Part shown: piece after piece, positions 1-8,491 of the stretch | Layout: each line of letters opens with the position of its first letter | Position numbering within the stretch: the stretch's first letter is position 1 | Assembly (NCBI GenBank): GCA_964583765.1 | Contig: CAZOWW010000001.1 | Location: 1 to 64,000 of the forward strand | Direction of reading: 5' to 3' | Length of the DNA: 64,000 nucleotides | Origin: CAZOWW01 sp964583765 | GTDB lineage: Bacteria; Actinomycetota; Actinomycetes; Actinomycetales; Kineosporiaceae | Position numbers and translations under genes: made by a program | Notes under the pieces: generated by a model | Seen by the model: the letters and a program-made list of their open reading frames with translations, nothing else | What the model was told of the DNA's origin: nothing | Database searches by the model: none

Positions 1-1
1 A

Positions 2-184
2 CCGGACGCAAGCACCGACACGCCGCAGATCAGCAGGGGGTGTGACTGCTTACCGATCACCGGCAAGCGGACCGGGACGAACACCGGTTACTACTGGTCG
101 TTCTGGTCCGACGGCAACCGGTACTCCTCGATGAATCCAGGATCCGGCGGTAACTACCGCGTCGTGGATGTTCAGGAGGGGTGA
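2..184 (+). pseudogene. 3' remnant of a GH11 xylanase gene (truncated)
   Basis: The frame open from the window edge ends at TGA 182-184. Its last ~40 residues contain TGTNTGYYWSFWSDG and NPGSGGNYR, which match the N-terminal beta strands of family 11 endoxylanases (typical pattern TGTNNGYYYSFWTD...GGxYS). The protein then stops, whereas a GH11 domain needs about 150 further residues including both catalytic glutamates, none of which is present. The stop overlaps the 3' end of the convergent SRPBCC gene, which suggests a deletion joined the two. The 5' part lies outside the window. The family assignment rests on motif similarity only. Confidence 0.5.
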
Positions 185-627
185 ACCTCGCCCCGGAAGC
201 CACCCGACTCCAGACCGCGGCCCTCGATGTACTCCTTGAATCGCTTCAGATCACCCTTGGCTCGGCTCCTGACCGAGCCGAGCTTGTCGCCGTGGGTCTC
301 GATCGCACCCTCGGGCGTGGTCGACAACTGCAGGGTGACTCGGGTCGTCATGGGGGCGAGACGGTGGAAGGTCACCACTCCTGCATGCTCGGTTCCACCC
401 AGGCTGTGCCAGGCCACCCGCTCGTCCGGATGCTGCTCGCTGATCTCGGCGTCGAACTCCCGCTCGACACCACCGATCTTGATCTTCCAGCGGGTCAGCG
501 AGTCCGTCAGGTGCCGGACCTCCGCCACCCCCTCCATGAAGCGGGGGAACTCCTCGAACTGGGTCCACTGGTTGTAGGCCGTGGGGAGGGGAACTGCCAC
601 CTCGATGGTTTCGACAATCTCAGACAT
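172..627 (-). CDS. SRPBCC (polyketide cyclase/START-like) family protein
   Basis: A 151-residue cytoplasmic protein of the SRPBCC helix-grip fold, which usually binds hydrophobic ligands. Family hallmarks are the start MSEIVETIEVAVPLPTAYN, the segment WTQFEEFPRFMEGVAEVRHL and a C-terminal amphipathic helix (DLKRFKEYIEG). An ATG 18 codons further upstream is open, but the family normally begins at MSE, so the start is placed at 627. No strong ribosome binding site is visible. The ligand is unknown. The 3' end overlaps the GH11 remnant. Confidence 0.8.
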   Translation of the reverse strand: MSEIVETIEVAVPLPTAYNQWTQFEEFPRFMEGVAEVRHLTDSLTRWKIKIGGVEREFDAEISEQHPDERVAWHSLGGTEHAGVVTFHRLAPMTTRVTLQLSTTPEGAIETHGDKLGSVRSRAKGDLKRFKEYIEGRGLESGGFRGEVHPS

Positions 628-953
628 GACCGTTGTGTACCCACGTGGCGGGGAATCATCCCGTCGGAACCCCAGCCACATCCCCAGTCATGTCCCGTCC
701 CCAGCCATGTCCCGTCCCCGACACTGGCCCCCGGCACAGTCTCCCGGGCGCCTCCTTCCGTTGATCCAGTCGTCGAGGACGAGCACGCGGAAGCTCGTGA
801 CGATCTCCGGAGCACCGAACAGGGCCCCGCACCGAGCCCTTCCGCACCCGTTGACGTGCCTGATTGCGTTCCCTAATCTCCGCTGGCCAGCCACGCAGCT
901 GTGGAGCAAACCGTTGTCCGTACGACGCCTGATGTCCGACCGAAGGAGTGCAT
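628..953. other. Intergenic region between SRPBCC and CBM2 genes
   Basis: About 325 bp between divergent genes. It contains a near-duplicated CCCAG(C/T)CATGTCCCGTCCCC motif around 685-720. I see no convincing gene or promoter, and the open frames here have no recognisable protein features. Confidence 0.4.
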
Positions 954-1403
954 GTGCCCACCCCACGAATCACCGGCCGCGGGACCACTCGCGTCATCCG
1001 CCTACTCGCCGTCCCGCTGTTGCTGCTCACCTCCCTCGTGGTGTCCGCGGCCCCCAGCCAGGCGGCCGCGGTCTGCTCCGCGAAATACCTCACGGAGAGT
1101 TACTGGCCGGCCGACGCCACCCACGCGTCCGGTTTCGTCAGCAACGTCTCGATCACCAACCAGGGCACCTCGCCCAGCAAGTCGTGGAATCTCTTCCTGA
1201 TCATGCCGGCCGGGGCCACCATCACCTTCGTGGGGACCGCGCAGCTCACCCAGGCGCCGCCGGCCTACATCGCGTCCAGCTACGCCTGGGAAGCCGTCCT
1301 GACACCGAACTCCAGCCTCCAGTTGACCATCGTCGGCACGTTCACCGGCACGCCCGCGTCACCCAGGCCGACGACGATGTTCTGCGGCATGTCCTGGTCC
1401 TGA
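954..1403 (+). CDS. Secreted stand-alone CBM2-like protein
   Basis: A small exported protein (about 150 residues) with an N-terminal signal peptide: Arg-rich start, hydrophobic VIRLLAVPLLLLTSLVVSAA, cleavage near PSQAAA. One beta-sandwich domain follows. It has the family 2 carbohydrate-binding layout: Cys near the N-terminus (AVCSAKY), GFVSNVSITNQG, SWNLFLIMPAG, a late TFTG strand and a closing Cys (MFCGMSW), which would form the usual end-to-end disulfide. There is no catalytic domain, so it probably binds cellulose, chitin or xylan on its own. The GTG at 954 is chosen because AAGGAG at 943-948 sits 5 nt upstream. An in-frame GTG at 948 overlaps that site. Confidence 0.7.
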   Translation: MPTPRITGRGTTRVIRLLAVPLLLLTSLVVSAAPSQAAAVCSAKYLTESYWPADATHASGFVSNVSITNQGTSPSKSWNLFLIMPAGATITFVGTAQLTQAPPAYIASSYAWEAVLTPNSSLQLTIVGTFTGTPASPRPTTMFCGMSWS

Positions 1404-1570
1404 CAGCGCATCCTGGACCTGACGCCGGACCCGACCGGGTGCCCCTGTCACCGGTGACGACCACCTCGCCCGCGGCGAGGAGTCGTCACCGGTCAGTCCG
1501 GCGGCGGCTGAAGGTCTCCGCGCTCCCCGGGGGGAGTCCCGCCCGGGATGGGCACGGAGCGGCAGGCGGA

Positions 1571-2506
1571 TCAGGGTGACGGCGGAGTGTCCGCGATGCG
1601 CCGCTCCCACACGGCGGTCTCCAGTTCCACGGTCATCCCCAGGCCGCGGTACAGCTGCGTCGCGCCGGTGGGGCTGCTCGCGTCCACGCCGAGAGTGATC
1701 CTGGGGAAGCCGGCCTGCCAGGCCCAGGCGAAGGTGTGCGCGAGCAGTGCCTTGGCCAGGCCGCGCCCCCGCCACGAACGGCGGACGCCGAGACTGGCGA
1801 CGTACACGCCACCGTTGCGAGCAGGCACGCTACGGATCGCGGCGACCGTCCGGCCGCCCTCCCTGACCGTGAACCACCAGGAGAGGTCGAAGTCGGGATC
1901 GCTGGTCCGCTGGGACCACCACTCCTCGAACGGCTGGTGGTGGTGTTCCCAGTGGTCCTCGAAGGCCTCGGAGATCGCCTCGTGGAACCCCCGGCCGTCC
2001 GCGGGAGTGACCACCTGCAGACTGAGCCCTTCAGGCAGTGCGACCCCCGGCGGCGGTGCATCGAGTTCGATCGCCATCTCGAAAAACCGCCGGACCTCCT
2101 GGTACCCCCGGCCGCGCAACAGGTCCTCGGCGAGCGGATCCGGCACGAGGACCGCGACGTGCAACCGGGCGAGACCGAGCCCCGCAGCACGACGTTCGAC
2201 CAGGTCGACGAGCAGGGGCAACAGCTCCGGACGGGCGGCCGAAGCCGTGATCGGGAAGCTGACGCCGAGTTCCTCCCCCTGCTGCTCGAGCCAGGTCACG
2301 GCGACCGGGGTACCTGGCTCGGGCGACCTGACCAGCCAGGAGTTCGCCGCCAGGTCGACCCGCTGCCACCAGTCCCGGACGTCGCCCGCGACCAGCCTCG
2401 AAGGACGCCCTGTGACCCGCTCCTCGTCGGCTCGGGCGAGCGCGAGTACCACCTCGACATCTCCGGCGGCGCCGGCTCGCACGGCCGGGTGTTCGACACT
2501 GGACAT
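1571..2506 (-). CDS. Double-domain GNAT N-acetyltransferase
   Basis: A 311-residue protein with two GNAT folds in tandem. The C-terminal one has the acetyl-CoA pyrophosphate loop (VRRSWRGRGLAKALL) preceded by GGVYVASLGV and followed by LGVDASSPTGATQLYRGLGM, all typical. The N-terminal half has weaker GNAT features (DLVERRAAGLGLARLHVAVL...RGRGYQEVRRFFEM). The layout resembles mycothiol synthase and related actinobacterial double GNATs, but the substrate cannot be named. The start is ATG 2506; the longer upstream frame is open but low in coding character. Transcription is divergent from the lipoprotein gene. Confidence 0.8.
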   Translation of the reverse strand: MSSVEHPAVRAGAAGDVEVVLALARADEERVTGRPSRLVAGDVRDWWQRVDLAANSWLVRSPEPGTPVAVTWLEQQGEELGVSFPITASAARPELLPLLVDLVERRAAGLGLARLHVAVLVPDPLAEDLLRGRGYQEVRRFFEMAIELDAPPPGVALPEGLSLQVVTPADGRGFHEAISEAFEDHWEHHHQPFEEWWSQRTSDPDFDLSWWFTVREGGRTVAAIRSVPARNGGVYVASLGVRRSWRGRGLAKALLAHTFAWAWQAGFPRITLGVDASSPTGATQLYRGLGMTVELETAVWERRIADTPPSP

Positions 2507-2842
2507 GCCTGGCACGGTAGACGTGTCGCATCGAACTCTCGCGGCATTTGTCGCGAGGGGCGGACGCGTCGAACACCGTTCCTGGATCATTGCGACCGCA
2601 CGTCCGAAGGGTGACCCGTCCGGGCCGGGGTTGCCCAGACCCCGAACGGGCCAGGATTGCGCAGGCCCCGGACAGCACAACCCGGACGGCACGGACAGGA
2701 CGCCGCAGGTCCGCGGGGACGAGCAGAACTGCCGGAACGCGCAGATCCACCCGATGAACGGATCTGCGGGAACGAATGATCGGCCGGTGACGTCCCACCG
2801 GTGCCACGTCACGTGACACGGGAGCGAGCGCAGGAGGACAGC
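2507..2842. other. Divergent intergenic region with a short palindrome
   Basis: Shared upstream region of the GNAT (minus) and lipoprotein (plus) genes. An inverted repeat CTCGCG-8 nt-CGCGAG lies at 2538-2557, near the GNAT start, and could be an operator. No -10/-35 pair stands out. Confidence 0.35.
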
Positions 2843-3871
2843 ATGGGGGCACGGCTGAGCCGCGAGGGCAGCGGAAGATGGATCGCCACGGCCGCCGGGA
2901 TCGTCTCGATGGCGATCGTCCTGACCGGGTGCGGTGCACAGTCCGAGCGGTCCCCGGACGCCCTGGGCGCCACGGAGTCGCCTTCGGCCGTGGCGACACC
3001 GAACGACGCCGCCGTGGTGGGGGCCGGAGCCGGTCACACCACCGTGCGCACCCCGGCACCCGGCTCGTCCTGGTGGTGCTCGACAAGTGCGACCGAGGAG
3101 TACCCCCTCACCGCTGCGCGACAGGCGTTGCCCCAGGACTTCCGACCGGTCGCGCTGCATGCCTGCAGCGTCGACGTCGAGACGGTCCCCGGGAAGGGAC
3201 AGTGGCTGGTGGCCACCCAACGCAACGCCACGTCGGGTCTCGAAGCGCTCGTCACCGCCCTTCGCGCAGCGGACGAACACTCCGGCGACGGGGCCTGCGC
3301 AGCCAACTTCGACCCCGACCCCATGGTCTGGCTCATCGATGCGCACGGGCGCGGCGTCCTGCCACGATGGCCGCGCAACGGTTGCGGGCACCTCCAGCCC
3401 GCTGCCACGGCCGCCCTGGCCGCGGTGTCGTTCACCACGACCGAGACACACCGCCTCAGGCAGATCACTCCCCAGGCAGTGATCGACAGTGGCTGTGCGA
3501 CCGGGTGGAAGGACATGCTGCCGCTGGCCGCGGCGAGCGGAGGCTCGGGCGATGCCGGTTCACTGGCCGCGCTGGGCAAGGAGGACTCCCCGCCGCTCTG
3601 CGTCTACCGCGTGACCGAACGCGGGGACACGCCGTCGGGCACCCTCGTGCGCGGACGGCGGCTCACCGCGACGCAGACGGCGTCGCTGATCTCCCTGCTC
3701 GAGGCCGCCGGACCGCAACGCCCGTGCCAGGCGCAGGCGAACCTCTTCGCCGTGATCGGGACCTCCGGTTCGGTGTACGTCGAACTGGACGGGTGCCAGC
3801 GGGTGCTGACCGGGGACAACGGCCTGCGGCAGGCCACGCCGGCGCTGCTGGCCGCGCTCGGGCCGGGCTGA
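2843..3871 (+). CDS. Putative secreted lipoprotein, function unknown
   Basis: A 342-residue protein with a lipoprotein signal: Arg residues, hydrophobic WIATAAGIVSMAIV, lipobox LTGC with the acylated Cys near residue 27, then a Ser/Ala/Pro-rich spacer. The exported part has many cysteines (WWCST, HACSVD, GACAANF, NGCGH, SGCATG, PLCVY, RPCQAQ, DGCQR) that could form disulfides. I recognise no catalytic motif. AGGAGG at 2832-2837 sits 5 nt before ATG 2843 and fixes the start; an in-frame ATG at 2801 has none. Monocistronic. Confidence 0.75.
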   Translation: MGARLSREGSGRWIATAAGIVSMAIVLTGCGAQSERSPDALGATESPSAVATPNDAAVVGAGAGHTTVRTPAPGSSWWCSTSATEEYPLTAARQALPQDFRPVALHACSVDVETVPGKGQWLVATQRNATSGLEALVTALRAADEHSGDGACAANFDPDPMVWLIDAHGRGVLPRWPRNGCGHLQPAATAALAAVSFTTTETHRLRQITPQAVIDSGCATGWKDMLPLAAASGGSGDAGSLAALGKEDSPPLCVYRVTERGDTPSGTLVRGRRLTATQTASLISLLEAAGPQRPCQAQANLFAVIGTSGSVYVELDGCQRVLTGDNGLRQATPALLAALGPG

Positions 3872-3960
3872 CGCCTCACGGGTGACGGGCCGCGGGTGCG
3901 GGTGCGGGTCGCGGGAGATCGGTCGGCGTGGCAGGTCGCGGGTGACGGGTGGACCGGCCG

Positions 3961-4854
3961 TCAGGAGGTTCGCGATCCTCGCGTGCGGACGATCGCGATG
4001 CCGGCCACGACCAGTGCGAGCAGGCCCGCGATCAGGCCACTGAGTCCCAGGGCGCGGGCCGTCGCCACCTGGGATCGACTTGAGAAGTCACCGCCGTCGC
4101 GCGAGGAGGCCTGGGCCTCGGCTCCCGTCTGGGCGTCGGTTCCCCTCCGGGCGTCGGTTCCGGTCACGGCGGTCGCCGGGGCTGCGGCCGAGGACGGGGT
4201 CGCGGGCGTGAGGTGCAGCAGGGGCGTCGGATTGTCCGGCGGGGCGCTCGGGTCGATGACCGGCTGGATCCAGGCGACGACCGTGCCGTTGCTGTAGGTC
4301 TGCACGGTCGGGAAGGCGAGCGCGGGCGTGTCGGGCAGCGGTCCGACCAGGACCTGGAATGCCTCGAACCCACCGACCGGGATTCCCGGATTCCCCTTGT
4401 CCGCAGTATAGGTCACGGACCCCACTCCGGTCGTGATCGTCCCGTCATCGGTCACGACGGGCGGATCGAAGGTCACGGGTGTCGTGGTGGTCGTCCACCC
4501 GGGTACGGGTGCCGGACGGACCGAGGCCAGCGGGGCCTTCGTCGGGAACCGGATCTGGATCTTCGTGGTGGTCGCGGCGTCCTCCTCGTTGGGTACCCGG
4601 AAGGTCAGGATCGCGTCGTCGGCGCGTCGGGTGGCGTCGTCCGAGACCACCGTCACGTGGGCGAAGGCGGGGGTGGGGACCGCGACGACCAGGACGCACA
4701 GACCGGCCGCGACCAGGTACCGCACCGGGCGAGGTGGCCTTGTCCCCGGATGAGGGGTCCTCGTCGCCGGATGAGGGGTCCTCGTCGCCGGATGAAGGGA
4801 CTTTGTCGCCGGGGACGAGGCGCGGGACCGGCGGAGCGGGGCGGGTGTCGGCAT
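3961..4854 (-). CDS. YcnI-like (DUF1775) membrane-anchored copper-associated protein
   Basis: A 297-residue exported protein of the YcnI/DUF1775 family, which in Bacillus and actinobacteria accompanies copper homeostasis genes. The mature N-terminus begins AHVTVVSDD, so the His exposed after signal cleavage can serve as copper ligand. The domain runs to VVAWIQPVIDPSAP, followed by a low-complexity stalk and a C-terminal helix (ALGLSGLIAGLLALVVAGIAIV) with a positive tail. The N-terminus is unusually long and holds a repeat (ATRTPHP twice, plus a variant) from a 21-bp tandem duplication. AGGAG lies just upstream of ATG 4854. It starts 53 nt after the copC-copD stop, so the two are probably cotranscribed. 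Confidence 0.85.
   Translation of the reverse strand: MPTPAPLRRSRASSPATKSLHPATRTPHPATRTPHPGTRPPRPVRYLVAAGLCVLVVAVPTPAFAHVTVVSDDATRRADDAILTFRVPNEEDAATTTKIQIRFPTKAPLASVRPAPVPGWTTTTTPVTFDPPVVTDDGTITTGVGSVTYTADKGNPGIPVGGFEAFQVLVGPLPDTPALAFPTVQTYSNGTVVAWIQPVIDPSAPPDNPTPLLHLTPATPSSAAAPATAVTGTDARRGTDAQTGAEAQASSRDGGDFSSRSQVATARALGLSGLIAGLLALVVAGIAIVRTRGSRTS
4745..4800. repeat. 21-bp tandem repeat within the ycnI-like gene
   Basis: Two full copies and a degenerate third of a 21-bp unit (core GATGAGGGGTCCTCGTCGCC). The unit length keeps frame, so it only lengthens the cytoplasmic N-terminal tail in front of the signal peptide. Confidence 0.75.
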
Positions 4855-4907
4855 CGAGATCTCCTGACGATGGACGTGGGCCGGACGGCGAACCGACCGC
4901 CGGTGGG

Positions 4908-6611
4908 TCAGCGGACCCGGAAAGTGGTCGTGGCGGCGTAGTCCGTGGTCGGCGAGGTGAGCACGTCCACGGTCAGGGCCCACCTCCCGGCGGCGGGGAT
5001 CACGACGGACCAGGCGACGGCGTGGCCGGGCCCGGCCTGGACGAAGGGGAACCGGACCGTTCCCAGATCCTGCGCGCTCGGCACGAGGGTGCCCTGGGCC
5101 GCCACGAACGGGCGGACCACCCCGGTCGGTGTGGTGACGTACAGGTGGACCGTCGTCGGGCCCACCGTGGTCGGGGCGATGTCCAGGACCACGCTCAGTT
5201 GGTTGCCGTCGCTGTCGCGGGCGATCACGGTGGTCGAATAGGGGCCGGACACCTGGGCGGCCGCAGGGGGAACCGCGTTGACCAGTCCCGCGGTGATCGC
5301 CAGGACCGCGCCGGCGACGACGACCTCCGCGAGGACCGATCTGCGGAGCACGGCGCCCTGGGCCGAGGCGGTGACGGGTGAGGAAGCCGCCCGCCAGCGG
5401 ATCAGCCGTCGTCGCCCCTCGTTCCCGAGTGCCACGAGGATCACCAGGCCGATCGTCTTGGCGAGGACCAACCTGCCGTATCCGGTGCCGGTCACCGCCG
5501 CCCAGGAGCCGATCATCCGCCAGGCCTGGAACACCCCGGTGACCACCAGCACCGCCACCGCCGCCGCGGCCACGGGCGACCATCGATCGGCGAGGACGCT
5601 CGGATCGGGACCGCTGCGGCGGGACAGCAGCGCCACTCCGAGCAGCACCAGGCCGCCCACCCAGATGCCGGCCGCAGCCAGGTGGGCCAGGTCCGCCCCG
5701 ACGGCGAGCACGACCAGCCGTCCCTGAGCGGAGTGCTCGGACAGGCTGAACGTGGCCACCAACCCGGTGGCGCAGACCGCGAACCCGGCGCCCCGTCCCC
5801 GTCCCCGTCCCCGTCCCCGTCCCCGTCCCCGACGATGGGGGACAAGGCCGGGCCAGGCGGCCAGGACGAGCAACACCACGCACCGCAGGACCAGTAACCG
5901 GCCGTACCGGCTTCCCAGCGTGGCGGTGAGCAGGTCGAGATCCGTGATCCCGCCAGGACCCAGCCCGGCTCCGTAGGGCCCCTGTAGGACGATCAGGCAC
6001 ACCGCGGCCACCAGCGAGGCCCACCAGCCGGTGCCGATCAACCGGCGTGCCCGTGGGTCCCCGCTGCCTGCGGGCCACACGAAGGCAACGAAGAACACGC
6101 CGCCCACCAGCACCACGAGACCGGCGAAGGCCACACCGCGGGCCAGCCCGTCCAACCACGTCGTCCACGGATCGGACCCCGCCGTGACCGCGACCGCCCC
6201 CGCGGGGACCTGCACCCCGAACGAGAACGCACCGTTGACCGGGTGGCTGTCGGCCGAGACCACGTGCCACACCACGGTGTAGGAGCCCTTGGCCAGCCCC
6301 GAACGGATCCCGGCCTCGACCACGTTGGGCTGGCCCACCGGATGATGGACGGTCCCCAGATCGATCCGATGTCCGCCCGCATCCAGGAGCACCACCGAGC
6401 GGGCGTTGACTCCGACCTGTTCGCTGAACCGCAGGACCAGGGCCCCGGGCGCGGCCTCGGTCTGCTGGCCCTGCGTCGGCGTGGTCGATTCCAGCGAGGC
6501 GTGGGCCCACACCGGGGCTGCCGCCCCGCCCAGGAACACGGCCACGAACCCCGCCACGGCCAGGCACCGGCGCACCACGGCAGCGCGGGACGACGGCGGC
6601 CACCCCTTCAC
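4908..6611 (-). CDS. CopC-CopD fusion copper resistance/transport protein
   Basis: A 567-residue protein. After a signal peptide (LAVAGFVAVFLGGAAAPVWA) comes a CopC domain starting AHASLESTTP, whose N-terminal His, together with His in ADSHPVNGAFSFGVQ, forms the copper site known for this family. From about residue 150 there are about eight membrane helices of CopD type (WTTWLDGLARGVAFAGLVVL onward), then a C-terminal external YtkA-like beta domain (SDGNQLSVVLDIAPTTVG). The fusion is common in actinobacteria. A run of alternating Arg-Gly sits between two helices, encoded by a hexanucleotide repeat. The GTG start at 6611 has GGAAGGGG upstream. First gene of a pair with the YcnI-like gene. Confidence 0.88.
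   Translation of the reverse strand: MKGWPPSSRAAVVRRCLAVAGFVAVFLGGAAAPVWAHASLESTTPTQGQQTEAAPGALVLRFSEQVGVNARSVVLLDAGGHRIDLGTVHHPVGQPNVVEAGIRSGLAKGSYTVVWHVVSADSHPVNGAFSFGVQVPAGAVAVTAGSDPWTTWLDGLARGVAFAGLVVLVGGVFFVAFVWPAGSGDPRARRLIGTGWWASLVAAVCLIVLQGPYGAGLGPGGITDLDLLTATLGSRYGRLLVLRCVVLLVLAAWPGLVPHRRGRGRGRGRGRGRGAGFAVCATGLVATFSLSEHSAQGRLVVLAVGADLAHLAAAGIWVGGLVLLGVALLSRRSGPDPSVLADRWSPVAAAAVAVLVVTGVFQAWRMIGSWAAVTGTGYGRLVLAKTIGLVILVALGNEGRRRLIRWRAASSPVTASAQGAVLRRSVLAEVVVAGAVLAITAGLVNAVPPAAAQVSGPYSTTVIARDSDGNQLSVVLDIAPTTVGPTTVHLYVTTPTGVVRPFVAAQGTLVPSAQDLGTVRFPFVQAGPGHAVAWSVVIPAAGRWALTVDVLTSPTTDYAATTTFRVR
5791..5832. repeat. Hexanucleotide repeat (CCCCGT) inside copC-copD
   Basis: Six perfect copies of CCCCGT and a seventh variant. 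On the coding (minus) strand it encodes an Arg-Gly run in a loop between membrane helices. Gain or loss of units keeps the frame. Confidence 0.9.
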
Positions 6612-6793
6612 CGGCAGCCCCTTCCCCCGGACGCTCAGCTCCCTCAGAGCTCAGCGCGGGCGAGCAACATCAGAGACGGCAGGATAGGGCCGCGATCACG
6701 TCACCGCCCGACAAGGACCGCCGGTGGGGGTCGGAGCAGTGGACGGCCGGGATGGTGACCACACCGGCCCCTGCCTCGCACCTCCGTCTGAGC

Positions 6794-8491
6794 TCACCTC
6801 ATCAGCCTCAGCTCCTGGAGCGTGACGGCCAGGTCGCCCTGACGGGCGTCGAGGACCCGGCCGCCGGTGGCCAGGGCCAGAGCCTCCATGGGCTCCTTCT
6901 CCGCCTCGCCGACGAGCACGGGAAACACGGGGACCTCGCGCAGATCACCAAGGGTTCGGCGGTAGCGGAGGAAGGCGTCCAGGGTGATGCCGCCATTGCG
7001 CGCCCCGTCGGTCACCAGGACGATCGTCGTGATCCGTTCGGGGGCACGAGGAGCCCGGTGGGCGACCGCACCGAGCCCTGCTCGTAGGCCGTCGTAGACC
7101 GCTGTCCGTCCGCCCGGTTGCAGGGTCTGGACCCACGTGGTGAGGCGGTGGAGAGCGGCGCCCGGTTCATGCTCGGGCACCCGAACCACGACCGGCTCAC
7201 GGACCGTGGTGGCGAAGGAGACGAGTACCACCTCCTCGCTGCCGCGCAGGCGCTCGGGGTGTTCGGCCGTGGCGGTTCCCCCAGCGGTGAGGGTGCGCAT
7301 GGCCTTCTGGAGGTCCTCCATCCGTCCGTGGTGCTTCATGGACCCCGAGGTGTCCAGGACGTAGACGGTGCAGGCAGGACGCCGATACCGGTTGAGGTAA
7401 GTGCCGATCAGGTAGGTGACGACCTCGTCGTCGGCCGGGGCCTGCCACCGGGGAACAGGTCGGCCGGCCGACCACGGGGGCAGGCCGACCCCCGGGATCA
7501 CGGGCACGCGGTGTGTCTCACGCAGAATGCGCCGCTGGACGTCGGATGTGAGTAGGTATCGGGTCAACGCGGCCACGGCGTCGGGTCCGGGTGGGGAGCG
7601 TGGCTCCCACAGGGGTGTCAGCGCATAGGTGGCGGCGATCGTCCCTTCGATCCGCACCGGGACCAGCCTCGGTGGCAGACCTGCCGCTGCCCGGCTCGGC
7701 CTCGGACCGCCTGCGTCGGGGGTCTGGGCGAAGTGCAGGATCTCGGACTCGAAGCTGAGCAGACCGTCAACGTCGGCGCCCTGGGCCCCGGCGAACGCCT
7801 CACTGAGTCGCACGGGGTCGGCCGCGGTGAACGCCTGGTCGTGGAAGAAGGACCGCAGACCCGGGTCGGCCCGGTCGAGGTCCGGGTCGGTGTACATCCC
7901 ACCGCGGCCGGTGAGTCCCGCAGCGGCGGCGAGGATGCTCAGGCGGCCCAGGTCCGACTGCTCGGGCGCGGCCATGGCCAGAGACAGGCCTTCGGCGTGG
8001 GCGATCTGCTCCCAGGTCACGACACGCCCAGCCCAGCCCAGGCGGGTGGCAACCTCAGGCCGCAACCCCAGCGTCACCGGAGAGGTCATGATCGGCGTTC
8101 CGCTGCCCAGCCACCGGTGTGTGCTCTCCCGGGAGCGGATGTCCCGCTCCGAGGAGAACCACACCGCGTCGTACACCCCGGTGGCGGCGCCCTCCGTGAC
8201 CCGGCGGGCGCCCTCGCGCGTCTCGACCAGGTCAAGGGTCACCGCGATGCCGGATTCGGCGGTGAAGTCCGCCAGCAGGGGACGCATGTCGCTGAGCTCT
8301 GTGCTGGCCAGGATGCGCAGGGCCGTGCCTCTCGGTACCGGGAGGTAGGCGGACGTCGCCTGCGGGGCGCCGGACCGGTGGCGCAGCACAGTGACCGCGA
8401 CCCCCGCCCCGGCCACCGCGATACTCGCCACGAGGAGCACCGCAGCGACTCGGTGCCCCGACGGGAGGGAGGCCGTCCGGGGCGGAGTCAC
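6794..8491 (-). CDS. Membrane-anchored extracellular solute-binding-like + vWA protein
   Basis: A 565-residue protein with one N-terminal signal-anchor helix (about residues 14-37) and an external remainder. Residues ~50-350 resemble a type 2 periplasmic solute-binding fold (GTALRILASTELSDMRPLL, GVYDAVWFSS, TPIMTSPVTLGLRPEVA, RIEGTIAATYAL). Residues ~375-560 are a von Willebrand A domain with an intact MIDAS: DTSGS at 380-384, GRTAVYDGL, and VTDGARNGG. The GTG start overlaps the TGA of the upstream frame (GTGA at 8488-8491), so translation is coupled. It is the last gene of the Trypco1-like, protease, vWA operon. SBP-vWA fusions are known in actinobacteria; their ligands are not. Inferred role: external sensor or adaptor. 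Confidence 0.82.
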   Translation of the reverse strand: MTPPRTASLPSGHRVAAVLLVASIAVAGAGVAVTVLRHRSGAPQATSAYLPVPRGTALRILASTELSDMRPLLADFTAESGIAVTLDLVETREGARRVTEGAATGVYDAVWFSSERDIRSRESTHRWLGSGTPIMTSPVTLGLRPEVATRLGWAGRVVTWEQIAHAEGLSLAMAAPEQSDLGRLSILAAAAGLTGRGGMYTDPDLDRADPGLRSFFHDQAFTAADPVRLSEAFAGAQGADVDGLLSFESEILHFAQTPDAGGPRPSRAAAGLPPRLVPVRIEGTIAATYALTPLWEPRSPPGPDAVAALTRYLLTSDVQRRILRETHRVPVIPGVGLPPWSAGRPVPRWQAPADDEVVTYLIGTYLNRYRRPACTVYVLDTSGSMKHHGRMEDLQKAMRTLTAGGTATAEHPERLRGSEEVVLVSFATTVREPVVVRVPEHEPGAALHRLTTWVQTLQPGGRTAVYDGLRAGLGAVAHRAPRAPERITTIVLVTDGARNGGITLDAFLRYRRTLGDLREVPVFPVLVGEAEKEPMEALALATGGRVLDARQGDLAVTLQELRLMR

